This document shows, piece by piece, positions 33,560 through 43,300 of a stretch of 64,000 nt of DNA (positions are counted from its first letter, which is position 1; each line of letters starts with the position of its first letter). The DNA lies in the NCBI RefSeq assembly GCF_012489685.1, contig NC_080043.1:78880292-78944291 (forward strand). The letters are read 5' to 3'. The position numbers were made by a program, and so were the translations under genes. The notes below the pieces were generated by a model. The model was not told the DNA's origin and ran no database searches. It worked only from the letters and a program-made list of their open reading frames with translations. The stretch comes from Lotus japonicus. Its lineage: Eukaryota > Streptophyta > Magnoliopsida > Fabales > Fabaceae.

Positions 33560-34397
33560 ATATAATTTAGCTGTTGGAGTGTTCATAAGAGTAAAAATTT
33601 GCTCAAGCTTTTCGACCAGACAAAAACCACCTCAAAATTATTTCAATGGTGTAAAATACACCCAAAATATTAAAATTGCACAATTTTCTTATTCAAAAAA
33701 ACTTGTGCAATTTACTCTAAATTAATCATTTTGAGATGAAATTTATAAATGAACATAAAAAATCATTCAAACAAGGGACTCATTTCACACCTTCCTCTTT
33801 ATTTATTTTTCATTTTTTTCTGTCTCTTATAGCTTTACGCTTAAAACAAAACACCATTGTGTAGTGGACAAATTAAGTGCTTACAACTATTTTTGTGTTT
33901 TCAACTTTTATTTATTTTTATATTTATTTTTGTTGTTATTAGGATTTTGTTATGTATTTAATTTTTTTCATTTCCTGATTTTTCTTTTTTTAGAAAGAAG
34001 ATCAAATGAGGACTAAATTAATAATTTTATATTTTATATTTTTTTCTTTGTTTTACAAAGATTGGACCCGGACCTTATCACAGTATACACATGGCATATA
34101 TTATTTTTCTCTCTTCTATTATTTTATCATTTTATCACTCTAGGCATGTAAATTCATGGGGTATTAACTATTAACCCATCATACTCCTATTGAGAAATGC
34201 CCGAAAAGAGCTCCTACGTGAGGTACATTGTACAGTGATCATGGTCATTGTGTGGGAATTTTTTTTTTACATATTAGACAGTTTCTCCTATAGACAGGAG
34301 ATCTACTCCACAATTTTGTGCTTCTACATTTTACATTGGAAGAGTAAGAATCAAAATTCAGTGGCAGAGCCAACCACTAAGAGACTATCATGCTATG
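33560..34397. other. AT-rich intergenic DNA
   Basis: No gene, RNA or clear repeat recognised. The short frame at 34190-34450 runs into the LTR of the copia element and has no family resemblance. Confidence 0.45.
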
Positions 34398-34402
34398 GCT
34401 CG

Positions 34403-34669
34403 TCAGAAAATTCAGAGAAAAGAGATGAACTGAATAGAAAAATCTATTGAATGAATAAAAGGTACATACAAAATAGCTTTAGAGTCTATTTATACTATCT
34501 AGAAGAAGGTGTATCATAACTATGCTATGACCTTGCTACACAATATAGTAATCCCTAGTTTGTTAGTAATAGCTGCCTCCAAAACTGTTTTATGCTGAGT
34601 TGGCACTGCTGAGTTGTCCAGTAGCTGTAATTGCATTGCTAGTAGATGCTTCTGATTGTTTATTCAATA
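34403..34669 (-). repeat. 3' LTR of the copia element
   Basis: Same sequence as 39566-39832. It contains the last 27 codons or so of the gag-pol frame, whose stop is at 34590. Confidence 0.93.
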
Positions 34670-37600
34670 GCCTCCCACAAGCTGGAGCATGATAGATGTC
34701 TAGCATGCTAAGCTTGCCCAATAAGAAATTAAAAGGACCTACTGATAGTGCCTTTGTAAAGAAATCTGCTACTTGAAATTTAGAAGGCACAGGTAATAAT
34801 CTCATCAACCCAGCTTCAGATTTCTCTCTAACAATATGGCAATCAATTTCTAAGTGTTTGGTTCTTTCATGAAAAACTGGATTAGCTGCAATGTGAAGAG
34901 CACTTTGATTATCACAATATATGACTGAAGGCTTCACTAGTTCAATCTGTAAATCCTTGAGCAGATAAGTAAGCCATTGCAATTCACAGGTAGCTGAAGC
35001 TAGAGCCCTGTATTCTGCTTCTGAAGATGACTTTGACACTGTTTGTTGCTTTTTTGATCTCCAACAAATAAGTGACTCACCAACAAAAAAGCAATATCCA
35101 GTCACTGATCTCCTTGTATCTACACAACCTCCCCAATCTGCATCGCTAAAACCAAGTAATTGTACTGCTGAGTTTCTTGGAAAGAACAACCCTTTGCCTG
35201 GACTCCCTTTTAGGTATTTCAAAACTCTGTGAGCTGCATTGTAATGTGCTAAGGTTGGTTTTGAAAGGAACTGACTCAGCTGTTGGACTGCATAGGTAAT
35301 ATCTGGTCTGGTTGTGGTGAGATAAAGCAACCTCCCAATAAGTCTTCTATATGAGGAAACATCCTCATAGGATTGTCCCCCATCTTGAGACAACCTGAGG
35401 GATGGATCAAGAGGTGTATTGACTGGTTTGCTGCCCAGAACTCCTGAATCTTGTAACAGGTCTAAGCAATACTTTCTCTGACATAAGGAGATTCCCTTAG
35501 CAGAATGAGCTACTTCTAAGCCAAGAAAATATTTCAAGATACCTAAATCTTTGATCTTGAAGGCAGTATCAAGTGCTGTTTTGATTTCTGCAAATTCTTC
35601 CAAGGAATTCTCAGCCAAAATGATATCATCCACATATATGAGTAAGACAGTGAAGCACTCACCCTTGTTTTTGGTGAACAAAGAGTGATCAGAATGAGCT
35701 TGTGTATAGCCACAAGCAACTAATAAGCTAGTCAACTTAGCATACCACTGCCTACTAGCCTGTTTAAGCCCATATAAAGATTTGTGAAGCTTGCAAACCT
35801 GTCTAGAATCAGTACAAAATACTCCCTCTGGTACCTTCATGTACACATCCTCATTTAAATCCCCATGAAGAAAAGCATTGTTTACATCTAATTGATGCAA
35901 ATGCCAATTGTATACAGATGCAAGGGCTAAAACCATTCGTACTGTGGTAAGCTTAGCAACTGGTGAAAATGTATCAAAATAATCTAACCCTTCAATCTGA
36001 TTATAACCTTTAGCTACTAAACGGGCTTTATACCTCTCTATTGTGCCATCTGCTTTCCTTTTGATCTTGTAAACCCATTTATTACCTATAGGAATTACAT
36101 GAGGTGGCAAAGATACTAAGCTCCATGTGCCATTAGCCTCTAATGCAAAAATTTCTAAATTCATGGCATCTACCCAGCATTTATGTTTGGATGCTTCAAC
36201 ATAAGTGTGTGGTTCAGGTTCAAGAGACATGGCCATAACATATTTATGATGAGGAATAGACAAATTGGAAAAAGACATATAGGTAGAGATAGGATATTTA
36301 CTACCTGAAGATGTTGGCCCAGCTTCACAAGAGGAGGAGTGACAAATATAATTTCTGAGATGTGACGGTTGATGCTTAGCTCTTGTGGATCTCCTTATCT
36401 GATCAGAAGAGTCAGATGCAGGCTGAACAACTGCAGAAGGTGTCTTCTCTGATGGAGGAATCTCTGTTGGAGTGGTGAATGCATCTAAGGAATCAGATGA
36501 AATCTCAACACTAGCACTCTCTGGTGTCATAACAGTCCAGGACAAGGCTTCTGATTGCTGATAAGGAAGGATATGATCATAGAACACCACATTTCTGGAG
36601 ACACTCAAGGATCTACTTAATAAGTCAAGCACCACATAACCCTTAGTGCCTGATCTATAACCCATGAAAACACATTTTCGAGCTCGTGGATCCAGTTTCT
36701 GCCTAGCATTGTGCAATGTTGACACATAACACAAAGATCCAAAAACCTTTAGATCTGTTAAATCTGGTGGTTTGTGGTACAAAAGTTCATAAGGAGACTT
36801 ATTTTGTAGAACCACAGTTGGCACCCTATTAATTAAGAAAACTGCATGTTGAACTGCATAATTCCAGTAATGTTTTGGCAATTTAGACTGAAATAACAAT
36901 GCCCTTCCTACATTTAAAATGTCCTGGTGTTTTTTCTCAACTCTCCCATTTTGTTGGGGACACTCAACACATGAAGTTTCATGAATGATACCACTAGAAT
37001 CATAAAAACTTTGGAGAGTAAACTCAGGACCATTATCTGTCCTAATAGTTTTCACCATAGCACCAAATTGAGTCTTAGCATAAGTTACAAAATCCTGAAC
37101 TTTGGAAGGCACTTCTGATTTTTGTTTTAGCATAATAATCCACAAAAATCTGGTGTGATCATCTACAACAGTTAAAAAATATTTATGGCCATGAACTGTT
37201 GTTGTTGAAAAAGGACCCCAGATATCGAAATGAAGCAGATCAAAAGGTTTCACAGCTTTATTCAAACTTAGAGAATATGACAACTTCTTTTGTCTTGCCA
37301 TATGGCATACATCACATACTAAATGCTTGGCTAATGCCTTATTTACATGGATATAAGGATGTGTTGTAGTCATATCTAGCAACCTATCCTTAGACAAGTG
37401 CCCTAATCTAAAATGCCAAATGACTGAACTAGGTATTACTGTAGAAGTAGCTGTGGTAATTGTATTTATCTTTGAGTCTGCTAGTACCTTCAGATCTTGT
37501 GACACCAAGTCTGCTTGTACCTTCAGATCTTGTGACTGCCTCTGATCTTGTGACTGCCTTTCTTGTGCATCAACCATCAAGTAGTACAATCCTCCCTCTT

Positions 37601-39311
37601 GTTTAGCCAAACCAATCATCTTCTGGGAATTGAGGTCCTGTATCAATGAATGTGAGTAATAGGATTGAACAACACATGACAAATGTTCACATAATTTGGA
37701 GGTGGAGACAATATTAAAACTGAATTCTGGTACATAAAGGACATTTTTGATGGATAATAAGGGGGAGAACACAACAATACCAGCCAAGTGTGCCTTGACC
37801 AGAGTACCATTTGGTAATTGAACATGTATAGGTTTAATCTTGGAAAAAGAATGGAACAGGTCCAATGAGGAGCACACATGATCAGTAGCTCCTGAATCTA
37901 ATATCCAAGAGCTACAAGCTTTTGCAGAAGTAGAATAAGAGGATAAAATGATAGTTCTACCTTTTCCTGTCACATGTGAATTTTCATGACTCTTATGCTG
38001 AACATTAAACTGATTGACATTGTGCGGATTCTCATGAATCCTCAACTGGTTAATTTGTGTGGAATTGACAGACTGAGAATCATTTCCTTGAATCAAATTC
38101 AACAACTTCTGAAACTGATCTGGTGTGAATCCTTGAATCTGTGGTGCTGAAGCTGAGGAAGAAGATGCAGCATTACAACTAGAACCAGGAACTGAAACAT
38201 GAGAAGCATGTGATGCTTGATTAACATCAGAATGTGTAGACTGATTATCCTCAGTCAAAAAGGTATGATCACCATTGTAGTGATCATCAGAGAGAAAATT
38301 ATTCACTGAACCAGAATTGTTAGACTTAAAAGAAGGTGGAAGACCATAAATCTTGTAACAAGTATCAATGGTATGGCCTGTCCTTCCACAATGAGAACAA
38401 ATTCTGTTACCTCTTCCTGAACCTTGATAGTATCCTCTTCCATTTCCTGAATTAGAAGCAGGAGTGGAACTCCTTCCACCATAAATCTGATTCCCTTGAG
38501 GATAACCTCTACCTCTTCCATAACCACTTCTAGAATCAATAGCATTAAGCATAGACCTTGATTCATTTACTACTTGTCCTGAATTTCCTGAACCTGATTG
38601 CCTCTCTTGTTGGATTACCATAGAGAAAACTTCATTCAATGTTGGTAAGGGTTTCATTAACAAGATCTGTGAACGAACAGTAGCAAACTCTTCATTCAGC
38701 CCAGTCAAAAACCTAATTATATAGTCTTGATCCTTATATGACCTAGCATGACCCTGGCATGGACATCTAGCATTGCAAATACACACTGGCAGTGGTCTAA
38801 AACCATCGATTTCTTCCCATAGAGTCTTCAATTCAGTGAAGAAATCAGTAACAGTTGAAGATTCTTGCCTCAAATTATAAATTTCACTTTGCAATTCCGA
38901 GATTCTAATCAAATCTACTTGTGAGAAACGTTCTTTCAATTCATTCCAAACATCAATCACATTCTCAATGTAAACTAAATTTTGTGCAATTGAAGATGTA
39001 ACAGAATTCATAATCCAAGTATGAACTAGATTATTGCACCTGTCCCAAGCGTAGAAAAGAGGATGATCCGCATTTGGAACTGGAATACTTCCATCGACGA
39101 ACCGAAACTTGTTTTTGGAGCTCAACGCCCTTCGCATCGAACGCATCCATGTCTGGTAATTTGAACTCGTCAGCTTTGGTGTGACAGAAACCGTAGAAGG
39201 TCCATCTCCTGGATGAACGTAATATGGACTCAGAGGATCAAGTGAAGGATCAAGGACTCCATTGTTGACACCTGAAGATTCAGCGTGTGCGTTGTTTGCC
39301 TTCTTCGCCAT
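34590..39311 (-). CDS. Copia gag-pol polyprotein, 1573 residues
   Basis: Self-processing polyprotein that packages, reverse transcribes and integrates the element. Approximate order: gag (N-terminal LTSSNYQTWMRSMRRAL, UBN2-type core to about 240); zinc knuckle CSHCGRTGHTIDTC near 305; protease WILDSGATDHVC near 472; pre-integrase HFRLGHLSKDRL near 640; integrase with FDIWGPF near 699, VVDDHTRF near 716, RTDNGPEF near 757 and NGRVEKKH near 787; reverse transcriptase from NGTWSLVSLP near 1055, with YVDDIIL near 1225; RNase H KSSSEAEYRALA near 1430 and YCDNQSALHI near 1465; DFFTKAL near 1522. A short local repeat (SQDQRQSQDLKVQ..SQDLKV) sits between protease and integrase. All catalytic signatures are present. 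The ATG is 254 bp inside the 5' LTR. The C-terminus runs into the 3' LTR. Confidence 0.95.
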   Translation of the reverse strand: MAKKANNAHAESSGVNNGVLDPSLDPLSPYYVHPGDGPSTVSVTPKLTSSNYQTWMRSMRRALSSKNKFRFVDGSIPVPNADHPLFYAWDRCNNLVHTWIMNSVTSSIAQNLVYIENVIDVWNELKERFSQVDLIRISELQSEIYNLRQESSTVTDFFTELKTLWEEIDGFRPLPVCICNARCPCQGHARSYKDQDYIIRFLTGLNEEFATVRSQILLMKPLPTLNEVFSMVIQQERQSGSGNSGQVVNESRSMLNAIDSRSGYGRGRGYPQGNQIYGGRSSTPASNSGNGRGYYQGSGRGNRICSHCGRTGHTIDTCYKIYGLPPSFKSNNSGSVNNFLSDDHYNGDHTFLTEDNQSTHSDVNQASHASHVSVPGSSCNAASSSSASAPQIQGFTPDQFQKLLNLIQGNDSQSVNSTQINQLRIHENPHNVNQFNVQHKSHENSHVTGKGRTIILSSYSTSAKACSSWILDSGATDHVCSSLDLFHSFSKIKPIHVQLPNGTLVKAHLAGIVVFSPLLSIKNVLYVPEFSFNIVSTSKLCEHLSCVVQSYYSHSLIQDLNSQKMIGLAKQEGGLYYLMVDAQERQSQDQRQSQDLKVQADLVSQDLKVLADSKINTITTATSTVIPSSVIWHFRLGHLSKDRLLDMTTTHPYIHVNKALAKHLVCDVCHMARQKKLSYSLSLNKAVKPFDLLHFDIWGPFSTTTVHGHKYFLTVVDDHTRFLWIIMLKQKSEVPSKVQDFVTYAKTQFGAMVKTIRTDNGPEFTLQSFYDSSGIIHETSCVECPQQNGRVEKKHQDILNVGRALLFQSKLPKHYWNYAVQHAVFLINRVPTVVLQNKSPYELLYHKPPDLTDLKVFGSLCYVSTLHNARQKLDPRARKCVFMGYRSGTKGYVVLDLLSRSLSVSRNVVFYDHILPYQQSEALSWTVMTPESASVEISSDSLDAFTTPTEIPPSEKTPSAVVQPASDSSDQIRRSTRAKHQPSHLRNYICHSSSCEAGPTSSGSKYPISTYMSFSNLSIPHHKYVMAMSLEPEPHTYVEASKHKCWVDAMNLEIFALEANGTWSLVSLPPHVIPIGNKWVYKIKRKADGTIERYKARLVAKGYNQIEGLDYFDTFSPVAKLTTVRMVLALASVYNWHLHQLDVNNAFLHGDLNEDVYMKVPEGVFCTDSRQVCKLHKSLYGLKQASRQWYAKLTSLLVACGYTQAHSDHSLFTKNKGECFTVLLIYVDDIILAENSLEEFAEIKTALDTAFKIKDLGILKYFLGLEVAHSAKGISLCQRKYCLDLLQDSGVLGSKPVNTPLDPSLRLSQDGGQSYEDVSSYRRLIGRLLYLTTTRPDITYAVQQLSQFLSKPTLAHYNAAHRVLKYLKGSPGKGLFFPRNSAVQLLGFSDADWGGCVDTRRSVTGYCFFVGESLICWRSKKQQTVSKSSSEAEYRALASATCELQWLTYLLKDLQIELVKPSVIYCDNQSALHIAANPVFHERTKHLEIDCHIVREKSEAGLMRLLPVPSKFQVADFFTKALSVGPFNFLLGKLSMLDIYHAPACGRLLNKQSEASTSNAITATGQLSSANSA

Positions 39312-39550
39312 GAAAATAATCGAACCAGTAGATTGAACCAGAAATCAACTCAGAGAGAAGCCAATCACGAAACAGAAAGAACAATACCTCAACAGGATCA
39401 AGAAACAGAAAGCAAGAAATTGAGAAATTTCACCAATTGACCAACACGAACACAAATCAACACATCACCGATCAGAATCGTACAACCACGTTCTTCATGC
39501 TTTCGATTGAAACCCTAAACAAACCCAGAATGATGCAGCGGAAGATATGA

Positions 39551-39565
39551 GAGCTCTTGATACCA
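39551..39565 (-). other. Primer binding site of the copia element
   Basis: The minus strand reads TGGTATCAAGAGCTC directly after the 5' LTR. It resembles the copia consensus TGGTATCAGAGC, complementary to the 3' end of initiator Met tRNA, with one extra A. Confidence 0.8.
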
Positions 39566-39832
39566 TCAGAAAATTCAGAGAAAAGAGATGAACTGAATAG
39601 AAAAATCTATTGAATGAATAAAAGGTACATACAAAATAGCTTTAGAGTCTATTTATACTATCTAGAAGAAGGTGTATCATAACTATGCTATGACCTTGCT
39701 ACACAATATAGTAATCCCTAGTTTGTTAGTAATAGCTGCCTCCAAAACTGTTTTATGCTGAGTTGGCACTGCTGAGTTGTCCAGTAGCTGTAATTGCATT
39801 GCTAGTAGATGCTTCTGATTGTTTATTCAATA
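39566..39832 (-). repeat. 5' LTR of the copia element
   Basis: 267 bp, no difference found by eye from the 3' LTR. Promoter and transcript start of the element are expected here. Confidence 0.93.
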
Positions 39833-40377
39833 GCTCGGACTACTAATAACCAAACCACCATTCACATGGCATTTAACCTTACTTTCTATGAATGGAGAAA
39901 GATAATTGAGAGTGATTGTGACTTTACCAAGTAGAAGCTTCAACAGTTACCTGATTGATCTAGTTAGGTATGGACTGGTAGGCAGTTAGCAAGTATATTT
40001 AGCAATTTAGCAAGACAGTTTGTTCAAACAAGAGTAGAAAATATTTGTAGCAAGTTAGGCATGATTAAAACAAGCTTCTGCTTGAAGGTGTGTAAAGTAA
40101 GTCGTCATAACCATTGATTGAAAAATCAATAGTCGTGATTGTGATCATATATTAACCTATGATCAGCACCATCAACTGCGACAAGTTGAAATAAGCTCAA
40201 TCGCTTGCTTGCATATTTTAATTTCATGTTGCGATGAAGGTGGAAACAGTTTACAAGGTTCATTCAAACAAGAATCTGTAAATTAGACCTATGCTCAAAC
40301 AGCTAGTTCATAAATAGATGTTTCACATCATGCTGTTGTTGCTCATAACAGTGGTTTAATCAATTCAGAAAGCTATC

Positions 40378-43300
40378 CTAATGATCAAGAGTTTTCGAAG
40401 TCTCATGGACAGCTGAAAAATCAAGGTCCCCCAACCCCAAGCTTCTGGCTTTCTTGTATGCCTACAAAAAGAGTTGGAATTTTAGCACAGTATGAAAATT
40501 CTATAATAGTCATTCAGCACAAAAATATAAGATAGAAGGGAAAAAAGTTATTTACACACACCACACACACACATATATAAAGAAACACATGAAGCATGTT
40601 GATCATGATTGGTATAACTTTATGGGCCTGTGAAACATCGAGGCAACATCTACCAAAAATAAAAGAAGAACTTTAACTATTCCCGGATATATTCTTGATA
40701 GCTAGAATCATTTCACCACCAACAATATGGATATTTTATCAGATTATCATATTACTCCATGGCATTCGAGGCTCAACGAACTGATGTTAGGTTAAACAAT
40801 ATTATGATTCCACTATTGAATAATCTTAACTCCTTAGTACTTTTCTTAAAATAAAATCAATTTAAGCTTGTGAAGAATGCTTCTGCTTCTGGCAAGTCTT
40901 GAATTTACACAACAAACGTCAAGAGATGCTCCAGTGGATTGAATAGGTTAGTCCCAGCCCAGGCTTCTAGGTTAGAAAACATAGAACCCTTCTATAGCTC
41001 AGACACTTTCCAGTTTCCATTACCTAGTTTATATTTATTGCTGTCACGGTGTAACCTCCATCAGCAATATGCACCCATCCTTTGCAGGGTTATCATTAAT
41101 GGAGGTATATCTGGAGCATCTCCTAGGGTTTGTTGTACAGGGGAGGTACAGTTACTTTAAAGAGGCAGACACTAGCTCAGTAGTTCATGACAAACAGTTT
41201 TAGACCTTGGTTTGCTAAGTTCAGAAAAATGCTTTAGGTTTCAGTACTCAAAATTATGAGTTCCTTGGTTTTCAGCTGGTGCTTAGTGATTGATAAATAC
41301 TAGTTATATGAGTGATACCATCTGAGCATAGACAATATCAGAGCTTACATAAGTCATATAATCTTGAGTAGACACTGGAAACAAAGGATGCATGTTATGA
41401 TTTATTTAGTGAGATGGGAATAATAGGACCATGGCAACTAATAATCATTATCTTAACACAACTTGAAATAGATCCGAAAGAGTAGTGGTTTGATCCTTAG
41501 ACTACATGAGGTTGGTTCTTCATTTGCAATCTGAATAATCTTTGATATTACCTGGGCATGTAATACTACTTACACAACCTTACACAACCTTACTTCACAA
41601 ACTGCAGATGAAGCCGAATCTAAGTTTGACAGGAAAAAAAGTGCTAAAGTAAGGCTACTTATTCAGATGCAGTCATGTTTGTAGTTTGTGCACAACTTAC
41701 GATTATTTTGAGATAGCAGTCATGTGAACTAAAGAAGCATTTTCTGATTGTCTGATACCATGTCACAGAAAGAAAGTATGATAAAAATAGTATTACCTCA
41801 TTTGCCGCAGCTGCTACAGGCATTGATACAGCATTTTCATCTCCAAGGGCAAGAGCCAATCTCATGTCCTTCTGCTGATGTTTCAGCGGAAAAGCTGGGG
41901 AGTAATTGTTTTTTAGCATTGCGGGTCCTTTCAGCTTAAACATGCCGTTACTTATGGCACCAAGATCCTGTACAAAAAGACCCCAAATATGCTTAGAATG
42001 ATGATAAAAGGTATCATGTAAAAAAAATGATGATAAAAGGTACAATCAAGAATCTTCCTCATCACAATAACTTACCAGTACATCAAGAAGAGTTCCAGGG
42101 TTCAAACCACTTCTTTCAGCTAGTGTGAGCCCCTCAGAGAAAGCATTCATCATACTGTAACAGATATAATACGGAATAACTAATTTACAGAAGAAGACTG
42201 AAAATAACGACATACAGTCTGTTCGGCTTGCAACCGAATAAGGAATAAAAATGTCAAAATGCGGATGTATATTTCTGGTTTGCTGATTCATACAAAACAA
42301 TAAACTAAAGTTGTGGGTAATCCTTTTCCCCAGTCCCAAATGAAGAAGAATAGAAGAAAAGGAAGGGGAAGGAAAAAATACCTGCCCATTATCATGTTAA
42401 CGACAAGTTTCATTTTTGCACCATTTCCAACCTCGCCTAGAAAGAAAGATTTCTTCCCCAGTACATCAAATGCTGGAAGTGCTTCCTCATACAAGGCCTA
42501 CATATCCAAAGAATCAACCACTGAAAAGCAGTCCATAACACGGAATCTGCATGAGAACACTAATTCACATGACTATATCAACAGAACCCAACCCACCCAA
42601 CTTCAATAGACAACTTAAAAACATGATAGTTTTGGAAAATGTTGGATAGGCTAAACAAATCTGATTATAGTGATTAGGATACTTTTGACCTTATTACTCC
42701 TATTTTTATAATTAAGCTCTTCTGTATGATTTAGAATCAATAATTTCATCACGTACTTTTTGTTTTCTCCTATGTCATGAACCAACTATCCCAAAAGCTT
42801 AAGTTGTTGGGTGAAGAGACATGAATGATATTATAATACTTTTATAACTCCCTCTCACGCAAGAGCCCACTAGGCTTGAAGCTGGACAATGCACAGACCC
42901 ACCTATGTCGTGCTGAAATTCGACGTTTTATGAAAATAATGGGGTCACAATAATCTGACCACTTGGTCATCCAGACTCTAATTCAATGTCATGAACCAAC
43001 CATCCTAAAAGCTTAAGTTGTTGGGTGAATAAACATGAATAGTTTTATAATGTATTTCTAAGTTCTAACACACAGTTTTACTCCTTGCTGGATAATCCTC
43101 AATTCTGTAGCATTTTTCTTCACATTCTCCTTGTATTCTTTTTCTTTGACATCAGTCCAGTCTGCTGTTTTTGGGTCTGGGCGCTCTTCATACTTTTCTT
43201 CAACCACGTCCCATAGATCTTGCGAAAGGAAGATGGTCTCCATTTGTGAACTTCAGTAATCATAGTGTTCACCATTGAAAACTGGAATTTGACTTGTTGT

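Larger units (their letters stand above)
34403..39832 (-). mobile_element. Full-length Ty1-copia retrotransposon, apparently intact
   Basis: Two 267-bp LTRs (34403-34669 and 39566-39832) appear identical base for base. A 5-bp duplication GCTCG lies at both ends (34398-34402 and 39833-39837). On the minus strand the 5' LTR is followed directly by TGGTATCAAGAGCTC, an initiator-Met-tRNA type primer site. The 3' LTR is preceded by the purine-rich GTGGGAGGC. The LTR ends read TATTG...CTGA rather than TG...CA. The single gag-pol frame has no stop. Identical LTRs mean a very recent insertion. Confidence 0.95.

Noticed and set aside
41659..42045. 128-codon minus-strand ORF presented as a unit
   Set aside because: It is GLYR1 exon 7 plus intron read-through at both ends; replaced by the spliced model.
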